A stretch of 64,000 bases of DNA, taken from the NCBI GenBank assembly GCA_903813345.2, contig CAIIXF020000008.1:6083341-6147340 (forward strand). Reading direction: 5' to 3'. Both the position numbers and the translations under genes were made by a program. Shown here piece after piece: positions 13,301 through 24,777 of this stretch. Every line of letters starts with the position of its first letter. The first letter of the stretch is position 1. Below the pieces are notes generated by a model. The model did not search any database. It had not been told where the DNA came from and saw only the letters and a program-made list of their open reading frames with translations. This stretch comes from Owenia fusiformis (lineage: Eukaryota > Annelida > Polychaeta > Sabellida > Oweniidae).

Positions 13301-13818
13301 ATTCTGGTTGCTCGTTTAAGTATAGGTAATTGTTAAAATGTCTCAAACAAAGTCAACCCTGATACCCAAACATGTTTTACATCAACTTGACTTCACTTTA
13401 TAAACCAAACATATTTTTAGCTGCCAAATCTTTTAAACCAATATTAATCCTATGTTTACAACTAAGCTTCCCCTAGAATTCTCTAAAATCGTTAATCTGG
13501 TTTTGAGAGAAATGACTTATGAGATTTAGCGTTTTAAGTGCTTATTGCTACCACTGTTGTTGAGGTTCAACAATGCAATTATAATGCTCGCACTTCAAAT
13601 CTGTGACAGAAAATTATTGAATAGATTTTTTCAGGAATCAAGAATTGACTGTTTGTGACAAACAAAGTCAATGTATTAGGCTTTGACTTGGACAGAGTTC
13701 AAGTCGTTTAAGTATTGAATAAAAAAAATGTAAAAGTGTGCTGTAATTTTAGTTCTATATATTCTTACCTCAAATATTTGAGCTGCCAAGTTGCCTTTAT
13801 TTTCTCCCTCCTCCATTT
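1301..13818 (-). CDS. ARHGEF33: Dbl-family Rho guanine nucleotide exchange factor, ARHGEF33-like (3' end missing)
   Basis: Twelve coding exons, 5' to 3': 13816-13769 (ATG at 13816), 10523-10344, 9907-9743, 5722-5577, 5305-5064, 4534-4353, 3760-3631, 3249-3120, 2718-2580, 2306-2199, 1865-1770, 1452-1301. All have AG/GT borders and matching phases, giving about 572 codons with an open last phase. Residues about 77-180 are coiled coil (LQEMVREMKDGFSTAIEEL, then SQQSLKEQVQHLKYERDVL). A polar Ser/Asn-rich linker follows. From about 390 comes a DH (RhoGEF) domain: ARDLLESERKYCSALWAIQ (CR1), then FLVSPIKRIPQYVLIMQ and LLKFTDRDQPDHYFLQ (CR3). DH domains catalyse GDP release from Rho GTPases. The coiled-coil wording plus DH order fits ARHGEF33; the DH call is firmer than the ortholog. 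No PH domain is seen. A 5'UTR exon may end at the donor at 15910 (exon base 15911). Confidence 0.8.
3349..3459 (+). mobile_element. Short dispersed element, family A (GGCATTAACATGCAAAATGTCACCACC type)
   Basis: Starts aaggtattaacatg and ends in a perfect small hairpin, atgtcaccac / gtggtgacat, at about 3433-3456. The same ordered blocks (gcattaacatgcaaaatgt, ccatttgttacagatgcc, aaaaagttggagac, hairpin) recur at least nine times here. It looks like a non-autonomous element; no coding capacity. Confidence 0.75.
4213..4330. repeat. Dispersed repeat, family B (ends near TGGCTAC..GCCTG)
   Basis: Shares the order atgcagtt-cac, a gagttt-gg-aaaattgt block, a C-rich stretch and ctggctac-gcctg with copies at about 13035-13163, 23884-24050 and 42727-42800. 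It is old and diverged, with unclear ends. Confidence 0.5.
4733..5042. mobile_element. Inverted-terminal element, family C, with an internal 75-bp tandem repeat
   Basis: Begins TACAGTAAAACCTGTCT and ends with the inverted form, tgttttactgTA, as in TA-inserting MITEs. The middle holds about three copies of a 75-bp unit (ttcatttaacattaag at 4807, 4882 and 4957) carrying gtgttccactta motifs. It lies in a RhoGEF intron. Confidence 0.8.
5671..6308 (-). repeat. Tandem array of a RhoGEF exon fragment plus flanking intron (139-bp period, about 4.6 copies)
   Basis: The first copy is the 5' part of the real exon (5671-5722). Further copies of the same block start at 5810, 5949, 6088 and 6214, that is periods of 139, 139, 139 and 126. 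Each repeats about 50 nt of exon, the splice acceptor (tgtag/ACTGAG on the minus strand) and about 85 nt of intron. The fourth copy has a small internal deletion. Copies are nearly identical, so the expansion is recent. Confidence 0.95.
6310..9742. other. Intron of the RhoGEF gene
   Basis: No exon was recognised here apart from the family C element at 6873-7020. There is a C-rich run at about 8431-8447. Short ORFs on both strands have no family resemblance. Confidence 0.6.
6873..7020. mobile_element. Family C inverted-terminal element
   Basis: Left end tacagtaacccc, right end agacaggttttattgta, matching the TACAGTAAAACCTGTCT terminus in inverted orientation. The inside is diverged. Confidence 0.6.
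10091..10267. mobile_element. Family C inverted-terminal element
   Basis: Left end tacagtgaaacctgtac, right end agacaggttttactgta, with repeated agtggaacac inside. It sits about 75 bp from the RhoGEF exon at 10344-10523. Confidence 0.85.
12317..12449 (+). mobile_element. Short dispersed element, family A
   Basis: aacaaggcattaacatgc, then tgtcaccacctgcc, ccatttgttacagatgcc, aaaaagttgtagac and a final ctggtggtggcata. Confidence 0.8.
13035..13163. repeat. Dispersed repeat, family B
   Basis: Same order as the copy at 4213: atgcagtttcacc, caagtgattttgggcaaaaa, an A-run and C-run, ending tgactacaggcctgg. Confidence 0.5.
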
Positions 13819-14034
13819 CTAAAAGAACAGCAAAAAATAAAATATTATTTTCTAGTAATATAAATGTTGATAACAATTCCATTACAATAATTCTAATCTT
13901 GATCATGTTAACCTTTGCCAACAGTCAGTCATGTTCTCTATATCATTTGCCATCTTATAATTTCGACGGGATACAACTGCAACTTTTACGACATGGAGTC
14001 CATAAAATCTTGTACATGTTTATATTGTGAGCTG

Positions 14035-14310
14035 GAGTGTTCACTTAGGTGTTCTCATAAAATGTGAGTGAACAGGACATCTGAAAATGGATCTGGAAAG
14101 TGTTCACATATGAAAGTATTCACGTAATAGAGATGTTCATTATACAGGACTGAATATATTCATAATTTAATCATCGTCAAGTATGATCTGATAATACCTG
14201 AATATGATATGAATAGGAACAGTGAAACCTCTATAGAAATATACAGGTGAACCAGTTTACAGTGAACACTCCTAACTCATACGTGTTCACAATAGAGTTT
14301 GGCAGCTTAA
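14035..14310. repeat. Degenerate family C remnants
   Basis: Repeated gtgttcac motifs, and acagtgaaacctctatag at about 14220, resemble the family C terminus and inner unit. The ends are not clear. Confidence 0.4.
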
Positions 14311-14979
14311 ATCAAATTTTGTGTTCAAGAAAACATATTAACTCTAGAAATGGTTGTGACAGAAACATCGCACCAAATGTTCACAAGGATTAGATTTGTT
14401 GTTATTGATAACCATTTCTGCTGCGTATCTATTATTTACCTTATTACATTGACCGTTAATTAACAATTTTCGATACAGCAATTAGACCAATGTTCTATAT
14501 CTCACGGAATCTTATGCAAGATGTCTACAATCAAACTACAGATTCTCTTAGAAACCCCCGCCAGTAATCTGGAAACTGATACTATATCCTTAAGTGAAAG
14601 AGTCTACTATAGATTTTCTATAAATCCCATTTATAGTTGTGTTGGATTTACTTCTAAGTTGACATTGAACTAAGATAGTAAATAAATTGTACGTAAGATA
14701 GTAAATAAATTGTATGTAACTAACCATCTAGATACAATAATCATAGTACAATGCTTAAGGTTCATAATGATTCACCAGCCCATATTTCTTCGATAACATC
14801 ATGATTCAGATTCTGAGTTCTCCTGACCATTGTTAATAAGGGTGATATTGAATCTTTAGTATAAAAATTGGATGTAAAAATATACATAAAATATTACATA
14901 GTTGTATAACCATATTTTTTTAATTTTATCGTAAATAGGTTAACTGATTGTTCTCAAAAGAACCTTCTCATCATAGTTA

Positions 14980-15416
14980 ATAACCCAGATGCGAGAAGAA
15001 ATAATCTTGATTTACATCATTAAAAATTCAAAATTCAGTCAAAGTAATATCATATTTGAAATCTACATGTAAAATTACATCTAGAAATGTGGTTTTAAAA
15101 AGTGTTTATCAACTTTGAAAAATTAATTTTCTTTGAAAATGTGACTTCTAGCTCGGGGAGATTCCCCATAGACCCCATGCTATAATATCACAAAAAATGA
15201 AATATCTTTTCTTTTAGTGGACAGATAATATTTTGCTTTACTGGACATATTTTCATTAGTATAAGTATCAGACGCATAAGGGTTATATGAAAATTGAGCC
15301 ACTTAAATTGATAATATTCAAGTTTAAGGGAACTTTCTTATATACCTACCATGTTAATTGACCCGAATCAGCCACCTGGTGGTGAAACTGGTAACTACCT
15401 TCTCGCATTTGGGTAA
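14980..15416. mobile_element. MITE-like element, family D (ACCCAGATGCGAGAAG ends)
   Basis: Left end taacccagatgcgagaag; right end cttctcgcatttgggtaa is its inverted partner. About 100 bp of the left part recurs inverted at 39637-39744. It is about 437 bp and non-coding. Confidence 0.7.
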
Positions 15417-16608
15417 TTCTCAAGTCGATTGAACTAAATGCATTTATCAAAGTATGCAATTCATGAGACAATATAAAACTTGAAATTTTTGACCAACCTT
15501 TCCAAAATTTAAAAGATATCATAAATTTTCAACCTTCATTTTTCTTTTATATTTCGACCCTTGTAGGCCATACTTTGACACATCTTACTTACTAAGAGCG
15601 TTGATGTGACAACCATTTGAAATAGAAATTCAATATAATATTACTCTTCAATTTCAAATCTTAAATTGATAAAAGGTCAACTTAACTTCATGATCACGCA
15701 AGCAGATACAGAGTATAAATGACCTTTACTATTCAGACCGTTAATTTTGAACAACATGTTGAACATACAGGCTGCTAGTAAAATCGATTGATTAAAATAT
15801 TGTGCAGGTAAAAAATTCAGGTAATAGCATGCTTGAATAATGAATAGTCTGGAATGAAACACGTTAATAATCAGTTGAAGTGAAGCTGTCAATATACACA
15901 TTCATCTTACCTTTGATTATAGATACAACCAACAAAACAGGAATGTTGCTCTACGACTACATAAACAACATTATTTCCACCACGAAATGTGTAAAAATCT
16001 TGATGCATCAACTTCAGGTTTAATTTTAATAATCCGAAGCGATTCTGACAGGTTATAAGTTGCAACATATTTCAATGCATAATTTAGGTTAATATCACAT
16101 GTGTAGTTTGAAATGTGACCAAGTAACTAGATAACAAGAACCAATATTCTTCTGGGGAGAAATAACAAAGTCAAGGCAGCAAATCTTTCTTGCATCAGCA
16201 AAACATCGTTTGAATTAATAAAACTAGAAACTGAAAATGGCTTCTAATTAAATTATGATCTCATCTGGAATTTCCAATCAAAAATCATACACAAGGGGGA
16301 GGGGGGTTGAGAAGACCAGTGGTGGATAAGCAAAGGTCAAGGTCATGTTGAAACCAAGGATGATTACTCAATAGGACATTGTATTAATCTGTAATACTAT
16401 ATGTAATTAACAACTACAGTTGCTAACTAATTTTCAATATTTACCCAAGGGTAGGATAAACACGCAACATGCCTTACTTTACCAGCAATATATAGGAACA
16501 ATAAGAGAAACATAATTGTCAAACATGAGAAATGTACATAAGTTTCTAAACTGAAGCTTGGATGATAACCTGACATTTCCCAATAGAATATTTCTGTTAC
16601 AGTAAAAC

Positions 16609-16730
16609 CTGTCTTATCTGAACACCACTAAATGAAACGCCACTGGAAATGGTCAAGTGTTTGGAGTAGCATCTTAATATAAGAGTGTTCCCTCATTCGG
16701 ATACTCATTGCATCTCTCTGTTTTACTATA
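16609..16730. mobile_element. Family C inverted-terminal element
   Basis: Left end tacagtaaaacctgtct, right end ctctgttttactata. About 122 bp. Confidence 0.8.
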
Positions 16731-17030
16731 AACATGACTAAGGAGAAATGACATGTCTTGGTTTCAGATATCTAAACTGACAATTATGTGAATTATATGA
16801 TCTATTTCAAAAATCGATAAAGGATCATGTTGTCATCAATACCTGCTCCATTAAATAATCTTCCCCTTATTTCTTAGGCTATGTTTGTGTTGCTGATCGT
16901 AACCCTAAAAATTGTGTGTCTTAAGACTTGCAGAAACTGATGTCACCTTTTCATGGTTGGAAGAGGGGAACAATTTACAAAAAAATTAGACACTGAGGAT
17001 CATGTAACGTTAGGTAACAAACAATAAGAG

Positions 17031-17065
17031 CAAGGACGTCTAGGACGGCAAGATAGACGTCCTTG
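17031..17065. repeat. Perfect hairpin with 12-bp arms
   Basis: CAAGGACGTCTA and TAGACGTCCTTG flank an 11-nt loop (GGACGGCAAGA). There is no obvious gene or terminator context. Confidence 0.85.
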
Positions 17066-17812
17066 ATAAGAGTTATCAAGCTTTATGGGGTCCTGTCTAG
17101 CAAAGAGGACATGAGCCTTAGTTATTGGTCTTTGGTGCTCTTGCTTCAAGGCTATTGTCTCACATCAATACACCATTGATGTTTTGTGGATTGTAGTCTG
17201 AGTGGTTTGAGTCTCTGTGCCTGTAGAGGTGAAGTATTTGATGAAAATATCAAATTGCTAATGGCTAAAGAATTGTAAGTTTAGCAAAAGTAAATACTTT
17301 TGAATGTAAACTTCCATATTTCACTAGCTAAAAGCTAAATATTGTTTTTCTAATAGAAATTCTCAACTAAAAATATTTTGATTACCACATTTAGATCAAC
17401 ATTAACAATTGCAAGTGAATAAAACTCTCCCTGAGTAGAAGAATATCATTGTGCCTAAAGGGGACACTCTAAATGTGTGATGGAATCTTAGATAGAACAG
17501 GAAAACATATGTGAACAATTGATCTTTAATTTTGAACTGCATTCAATATGACCTCTATGCAAACAATAAATTTCTACATATTTTTAAATGTCATATTTTG
17601 ACAATTGGGGAATGACAACAGCAGTCTGGTTTTACAAGTTGACCTTTGGAGAGGTTAACAATTTGGAGAGGTTAACAATTCTATGATGTATGTTTACCTG
17701 TCAATATTCTGGGAAATGTACCATCAGCTCACTCTTCAGGAGGGTCTGTTTTGTGGTTGCCACGGAGATCAATTGTTGTCTGTGGGGAGATCCCTTATCC
17801 AGATTGGAAATA

Positions 17813-17908
17813 TTACTTCCTGATATAGAGGTCCTCTTTCAGAAATGAGATTTCAAGTTGATTGTCTGTATCTGGTGTAAACTCCGTAGAAGGTAAATCA
17901 TCACCCAG
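17813..17908 (-). CDS. Candidate 3'-terminal coding exon of an unidentified minus-strand gene
   Basis: Read on the minus strand, an acceptor (catcaagatttag) at 17909 opens a 32-codon frame starting LGDDLPSTEFTPDTDNQLEI and ending IRK with TAA at 17815-17813. The amino acid mix looks protein-like, but no family was recognised and no upstream exon with a phase-0 donor was found. It could be an alternative last exon of the candidate gene at 18389-24444, although the phase does not fit that model. Confidence 0.25.
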   Translation of the reverse strand: MGDDLPSTEFTPDTDNQLEISFLKEDLYIRK

Positions 17909-18388
17909 CTAAATCTTGATGAAGCAAGATTTATACAGGGCATAGATTCGAGAGAAATAAATAAAATATCATTAATATAAAAAAGATCGCTAGCACTAAA
18001 AATTAAATCCAATTATCACTTAACTATGATATATTATCTATATCTCCAGTAATTTTACACTATTTTATGGTTTATAGAACCATTTTCTGCAATGGTTATC
18101 CATTTCAAGTGCTTTCATCAATGGTTAATTTTACACATATCTGAGATGCTAGTTCCGTTAAGATAACAGTCATTAATTCAATGTTCTGCGATTGTAGTAA
18201 TCCAGCAATGTACATCTGTTCAACCTCGGTTAATTAATCTAATAATCTGTAGCTTGCTGTTAATCCAACATTCTACATGTATAATGCTTCTTTTAATCCA
18301 ATTAACTTATGATCACAAATCTCCTGGGTATAGCTAATCTAATTTGTTGTCTGACTCAAAGACTTTTTATCAAATCAACCAGGAGTTA

Positions 18389-21300
18389 TTATCGAATTAT
18401 TCCAGTAAGTGTATTGTCTGTCTCCTCATAGCTTGAGCTGGAATCAATGCATTGTCTGGTAAGTCCATAACGTGAAGTGTTGGGTCTTTGTGCTCTGCGA
18501 TAGTTTCTGAAAATAGATAGAGTATATATGATTAGTAGATTACCTACTTGAAAACATGAAAAAGTGGACAAGTAAGAACATCTTGGAACACCATGGCATT
18601 TCCTTTCTTGTCGGTATTTTGAGCTAACATGTAAATATGTCATTTGAATATCAGGATGCTTTAATAAGGTCATACATATAACTAAAAATTATGTTAAAGT
18701 AAAACTTTAAAAACGAACAGAATTAGGATATCCTTCAAAATCCTGAATATTTTTCTCTATCCACGTCATCATTTCCTAAAAATATTGAGCACAGCCACTG
18801 AGAAACTGATTCCAGTATTGTGCTATGTAATTATATAGAAACTGGCTAAATTTTAACTATTTCCTGTTGATGTGCCTCAGACTGTTAAGAACCATGACAA
18901 ATTACACAACTTTTACACCAGCAACAAAGTAGTTTTTGAAGTGTAGGTTGAAAAAACATTCTTCCATTCACATTTCACAAGGCGCTGTTCTCTTAGATCA
19001 AATACCATTCTCTAGTATTGATGATGTTATGGCGACTAACTAAGTGTTTTCTCATGTTTCAAAGGGTTGGGAAAACTAGGAAACAACATTCTTAGCATTT
19101 GCTAATAAGCTTTTAATATAGAAAACAAAACAGACCCTGATACTTACAAGAACAAATGTACTGGTAAACATATCAAAATTGAGAGTTACACATTTGTTTT
19201 AATAATGTCTCAAAATCAATGCCTAGTGTAAAGTGGAATATTTGCAGCTCACCTTACAATAGTGCCTTAGAATAGTCAAGTCAGTAAATAAAATGTAAAC
19301 CTATCTATAAACATGACCCAATTTTACTTTTCTCAGGGACATATAAACTTTGGAGATATATACAGTTTAACCTGTTGAATCATGGGCTTTCAATAGAATT
19401 CTATTGAATGCCCATGTAGAATAATGGTTGAATCAAACGCAACTGGAACAGACCAAAAGTGTTCATACTGGCAGGTGACAGACCAAAAGTGTTCATACTG
19501 GTAGGTGACAGAACAAAAGTGTTCAGATTGGCAGGTGACAGACCAAAAGTATCCATACTGGCAGGTGACAGACCAAAAGTGTTCATACTGGCAGGTGACA
19601 GAACAAAAGTGTTCAGATTGGCAGGTGACAGACCAAAAGTGTTCATACTGGCAGGTGACAGACCAAAAGTGTTCAGATTGGCAGGTGACAGACCAAAAGT
19701 ATCCATACTGGCAGGTGACAAACCAAAAGTGTTCATACTGGCAGGTGACAGACCAAAAATGTTCATACTGGCAGGTGACAGACCAAAAGTGTTCAGATTG
19801 GCAGGTTTTTAATATGGAAGTACATTAATCCATGGTAAATTAAAACCAAAAATTGGACTGAAAAAAAGTTCACATTGAGAGGTGTTCAAATATATACATT
19901 TTACTATAGTAGTAATTTCAGTTTGTCTTACTTACTGAACCTCATAACACCGATATTAAAGTTTATTAAATTGTTTTGCCTAATCTAACATTTAACAAAA
20001 TACATGCGATTGGCTCATATTTTCCTTTCAAATTCAACATCAACATTTGTATCGAAATTGTAATTCTTTTGAATTGTACATAAATACTTTCTTAACAAAA
20101 ATGCCAAAAGCCAATCAGTGAACAGCAACTTTTGAAATTGAATTCCAAGTCACACTAACATCCAACGTTGCATAAGATTTATTTGAACTTAGGATTATCT
20201 GCTTTTACTCTCGCCAAATAAGATTCCACAAATGCACGTTTGGCACGGTTTAACAACAATGCTTCCATGGTTTCATATTTTCAAGTACAACTTGAAGAGA
20301 TGTTTTAATATTTGCCAGTTTAAAAATTATATTGTTGGTTTGAAAGTCAACAAAACTTGTGAAATAAGGAAATTGTATTGAACCATTTTAAAAATTTAAC
20401 AACATTTGTTTTGAACCATTTTTCAAATATAAGTAGTATATCAGACTTATATCAATAGAATTCTGGTAGTTAAGGTAGTCTAAGTAAACAATCTAGTAGC
20501 CCTGAGTGTAGACGTTAGCTACAAACTATTGTATATGAAGCTCTCTTTTCTAAAGAGAAGTCACACGAATGCCAAGGATTAAGTCTAGTACATAGTCTGA
20601 AGACATGTCATTTAAAATGGAAGTTCACATCCAGTTGATTTATTTTTAAACACATTGCATTAGACTAAAAATTAATAAAGACCAAGCTAAGAGTCCTACT
20701 GGTATCTTAAAAATCCCCTTCTTGGTCCAACGGTATTTCACTTCTTTCTATATGGACTGAAAGAACAATGAAGCCTGTTGATGAAAGATGTAAAAATCCT
20801 TCTATTCTTCGACTTGTCCAGTATTTGTGATAAGGTAACTGACCACCTGACCATCAATCAATCATTGAATACTATAAATAAGAGTATTTATGTACCTACC
20901 AACTCAAACAATCTTATCTTGTATAGTAGTAAATATGTAAATGAAAGCCGTTTAAAGATAGTGTATTAAAGATAGTGTAACCGATTCTAGTTTGAATTTT
21001 ATGCAAGCACAATCAGATAGTCCAGGACTTTATTATTGTACGGTACAATATGTTTTCATTTTACTTTCAGTTAAGCAGTCAGCTGTTACATGTAAAAAAA
21101 TTAATCAATAGATTGCGTCAAAAAATCAAAATTGCCAGATTATTGTTTTGACATGCCACGATAATTTAAATTGTTATGTTAGTACAATACATAGAATAGA
21201 GATAAATAATCTAATTAGAAGATTGGCCCAGGTTAATAAATTGCCTTATATTTGTAGCATTTTGGTGGATGTATGACTATGTGAAACTATGCGTAATTAT

Positions 21301-24300
21301 TCAACAGGAGATAGGAACACTTTAAACTTTTGAATCCCCGGCTCTAAAATCAGTTGAAACCAGAGAATTTTTCATTTTTGCCCCTTTTTGACATTTAACT
21401 ACATACCCACACAACTTAAGATGCTCAACTTAGTAAAATTAGACGGCAGAGATCATTTCAACAATTCTTGTATAAATTGGATGAAAATTGTTCAAATAAG
21501 ACCAATTTTAGTGAAAACTATGGTGACAGACGTCACTCTGGGTTTCAAAGTCTTCAGGTAGTCAAGAGGTTAAAGCAATACCGTGCATTTATTACATCTT
21601 GCACTATACTATACTTCTTAAAACCCTTTCCAAATATAATCTTCTGCCCTCTTCAAGATTTTGATTGAGCATCTTTAAGAGAACTTCACACCTTTACCTA
21701 TGTATAGGAATACTACTTCTAAGGTACATATATGGTAATTACTTAATGAATCGGCAATCAGGATTATCTTACTGCAATAATATTTCAGAAGTTGTATTGA
21801 AAGAACCAATCAGCTAAGAGTTAACTATTTGACAGACTGTTAACACAAAGCTTCAAAGAGAAAAATTGTTATTTCTCAATACTATCTCATTACTTATTGA
21901 TCATAACATATTTTCATTCAGTTGAAGTCTACAGAAGGAAATGGTGCAATAATACCTGAGACATGTATTTCTACATATCTGATTCCGTGCATGAACACAA
22001 AAAAATTTCAATTTTGAAAATACATGTACTTATATACTCAGCAGGCAGAAATTTTAACAGAAATAAAATTTATTCAAATCATTATTAAATCTGAGTAAAT
22101 GAATACAAAACACAGACCTGAGAAAAGTCACACGTATACAGGATATAAATACAGTACTGAATATAGCCATATCAGAAACAGAAACTATGTGGTTGCTAAG
22201 GTAACCAAGTATATATATCACCCTAACATAATACTTAAGATATCTAAACAAATGATGTTCGGTTGTTCTTATTTTATACAAGGTGTGTGTTTTGATAACA
22301 CATCCACGTTCAATATATTCATGTATTATAAAGAACTATCAAATGACTGAATACATCAATAGAATAAACATACAATACATTTTTACCGTTCTTGAAATGT
22401 TGTACCAATCATAACAATTCTAAACCTTTTCTATCAAAGGTTTGAGCAAACTACTAATTTTCAGGCATATTTTGATAAATAATATGTTTAAATTCTACAT
22501 CAATTTATATTTATTTTTTATTTTGCTCTGCATAGACTAGAAAATATTATAAAAGATGATTTTACTGAAATTGAGTTCCTTAACCGAGTCATTATTTATC
22601 TTTCATCGAACAATGTAAGATGTTGTCATACTAGCAAAAAAAAGTGTTGAAAAAATACATTGAATTTCAATGCATGGATTCTTTTGACACGAACTGGTAC
22701 TAACTTTTACAAACAATTTCACTAAAACTGAATAAAAGTTCAATGTTTTTTCAAAATTTCAAATAAACTGACATTTTCAATGGTAAATATTTTCAACAGG
22801 AAATATCATTGTTCAATTCATAAACTTTAAAATAGTTTTTATCTTGGTAAATATTTTCAAGTAAAGTCAAGAATTAAAATATTAAATATTTGAAACACAT
22901 TTATGTAGATTTGATGACTGAAATAAATCAGTGCTAAAATGAAATACGAAGGCAATTAAATTTCAAAATGTGAAAGACCACCATGTTGTTAAATGATTTT
23001 ATGTCACTGTGTTTAATAATTATCCATTCTTGCTATGAACTCAATAACAAAATCTGTGTAAAAAGAATTGTCAATATAACGATAAATTTCATTATACCTA
23101 AACATTTTTCCAATAATTCTTTCAGAACAATGAAGCGAATAAAGCAATTGCAAAGTAAGCGTGTATTGTTGACTGGTGGTAGATGATAATAACAGTAATC
23201 AAAATAATAACAAATACATTAGGATTTTATTTGGTTTCCGTGATCTCCTCCCCTTGTGAGGAATGTGTGTTGTCTCTGGGAAGAGGGTTCAGATTTCATG
23301 ATTGATATTTGAACCAAACATTTAATTCATGTTTTTTAGGAATGACCTATGCCATGTAGATATTAGACCTCCATTGAATCAATGGTCTCAGCCTATATTT
23401 GCCGCCAGGAGAGACATTGTAGTTTTCATCCATGTGCATTCTCTGACTTATGACCCACCACCATTTTATATTATGATTATTCTTTTAGTAGGCCGCCACT
23501 GGTATGATTTCACACGCATACCAATTTAGGCCATGAAAACAACAGCACTCTGGCAAAATAAAGCTGAGACAAGATTCCTCAAGTTTCCAATCTATTTTTT
23601 TCAGGTCCGTTGCTAGGGCTATACTAACTAGTTTCAATAGTCAATTTTCTACAAAGTATAGGATCTAGCATTTCTGAAGGATTTGTGTAGCATCTTGAGC
23701 CCCCCCCCTCTATTGAATTTTGTCATATACAACAAGAGGCTATGTAATGAGGCTAATGACAATAGAAAACTCAAGTCAATTAGTCATATATTCAATACTA
23801 TTTTACTATCAGAGGTTAATTCATTATAAAAGTCCAAAACCTGATATTCATCCTTATTCAGGGAAAGTCGTACATGTACCTCTGGCCCGTAGCCAGAGGG
23901 GGAGCTGGGGGCCCCCTGGCTAGAAATTCTTTCAAAATCATGCAGTTTTTCACCATTCCGTCTGAGAATTTTTCGCATGAGTTTTAGCCAAAATTGTGAA
24001 GGAGCTCCCGCCAATGAAAAAAAGCTCCCCTGGTAAAAGCTGGCTTTGGGCAAGTACCTGATCAGTAACAACATGTTCATCAGTTAGGATGTGATGCTCC
24101 ATCTGGTAAGAATGCAAAGTTTGGAGTCAAAAGAATGGGAGCAAGGACTCGTATAGATGGCAGTTAACTACTAGGTTGTTGTTCACATCTGGCCCATTGG
24201 TTTGTGTGTAAATATTGCTGTTTTAAACTGAATTTTATGCCATCTATTGACAGTCCTGAAGGCCATTGAGCAATATGAAACTTTGACTCCAGTCTGTGCA

Positions 24301-24444
24301 AGAATGCTTGATTGGGTAAGAAAGGCTGGTAAGGTGTCAAGCCTGATGGTTATCTTTGCACTACCTGAACTTAAAGTTAACTAATAATGCGTAAATCACT
24401 GGTTATGAGAAATATGTGGTCTTCAACTTACCAAAACTAGTCAT
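18389..24444 (-). CDS. Candidate small multi-exon protein (68 aa), divergent from DPF
   Basis: Proposed coding exons: 24444-24432 (ATG ACT AGT TTT G, donor gtaagttg), 18623-18548 and 18506-18389 (TAA). Phases join without gaps (13+76+118 = 207 nt). The protein begins MTSFAQNTDKKGN, has VFQDVLTCPLFHVFK in the middle and a basic/Ser tail (NYRRAQRPNTSRYGL, SSSSYEETD). A possible 5'UTR exon with donor gtgagtat starts at 24622 next to the DPF promoter. Weak points: the second intron is only 41 bp (though with a TACTAAT branch-like site and TTTTCAG), the first is 6 kb, and the family is unknown. The last exon is also open in another frame. Confidence 0.3.
19381..19416. repeat. 36-bp near-perfect palindrome
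   Basis: The centre TTCAATAGAATTCTATTGAA is perfectly self-complementary. The flanks catgggc / gcccatg extend it to 36 bp with one mismatched pair. Confidence 0.95.
19451..19806. repeat. 30-bp minisatellite, about 12 units
   Basis: The unit is gaccaaaagtgttcatactg plus gcaggtgaca. Three variants occur (gttcatactg = A, gttcagattg = B, atccatactg = C) in the order A A B C A B A B C A A B, so a five-unit (150-bp) block was itself duplicated. The period is a multiple of three, so long ORFs run through it in several frames; these are not genes. Confidence 0.97.
19909..23883. other. AT-rich non-coding stretch
   Basis: No exon, RNA gene or mobile element could be supported. A 10-base C run lies near 23700. 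Under the candidate small-gene model this is intron. Confidence 0.5.
23884..24050. repeat. Dispersed repeat, family B
   Basis: Starts cccgtagccagagggggagc (also found at about 42730), continues with atgcagtttttcacc and gagttttagccaaaattgtg, and ends near agctggct. Confidence 0.6.
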
Positions 24445-24621
24445 TGGCCGAGCAAGACTCTACCAGTAAATTGAATTTCAAAATCAAATCAATCTGATCT
24501 GAATCAAATGAAGAGAACCAAGCCAAAGTTCCAACTGGATGATTTTCAGCACATCATCAACTTTTAAATACAAAATTTGAATCTTTGCATTCAGAAAATA
24601 TTCATGGAAACAAATACTCAC

Positions 24622-24777
24622 CATTGAGAAATATCATAATATCAGAAACGACGTTAATGTTGATATAAACTCCAGATAGAAACTTTTCATGTTTAGATTT
24701 TATAGTCTCGTGCACTTTAAGGAGAGCGAGATTTCTCGAGAAGAGAATGGCTTAGTCATAGAGGGCGCCACTTAAAA
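24622..24777. promoter_or_regulatory. Presumed promoter region of DPF, possibly bidirectional
   Basis: Lies just upstream of the DPF ATG. On the opposite strand a good donor (gtgagtat) begins at 24621, so a minus-strand transcript may start here too. It is locally richer in CpG (gcgagatttctcgag, gagggcgcca) than its surroundings. No TATA box was seen. Confidence 0.35.

Larger units (their letters stand above)
10524..13768. other. First coding intron of the RhoGEF gene
   Basis: Contains a family A copy (12317-12449) and a family B copy (about 13035-13163). Nothing else was identified. Confidence 0.6.
15417..17812. other. Intergenic DNA upstream of the RhoGEF gene
   Basis: Holds a possible 5'UTR exon donor at 15910, a family C element and a perfect hairpin. 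No coding gene was found. Confidence 0.5.
19361..19908. mobile_element. Family C element expanded by an internal minisatellite
   Basis: Left end tacagtttaacctgttgaa, right end gtgttcaaat...ttttactata, both resembling family C termini. The inside consists of a 36-bp palindrome and a 30-bp tandem array, both listed separately. Confidence 0.7.

Noticed and set aside
17031-17065. Perfect hairpin considered as a microRNA precursor or terminator
   Set aside because: 12-bp arms are too short for a pre-miRNA stem and there is no gene end beside it.
19401-19828. Three overlapping ORFs above 100 codons on both strands
   Set aside because: They read through the 30-bp minisatellite; a period divisible by three with no stop keeps several frames open.
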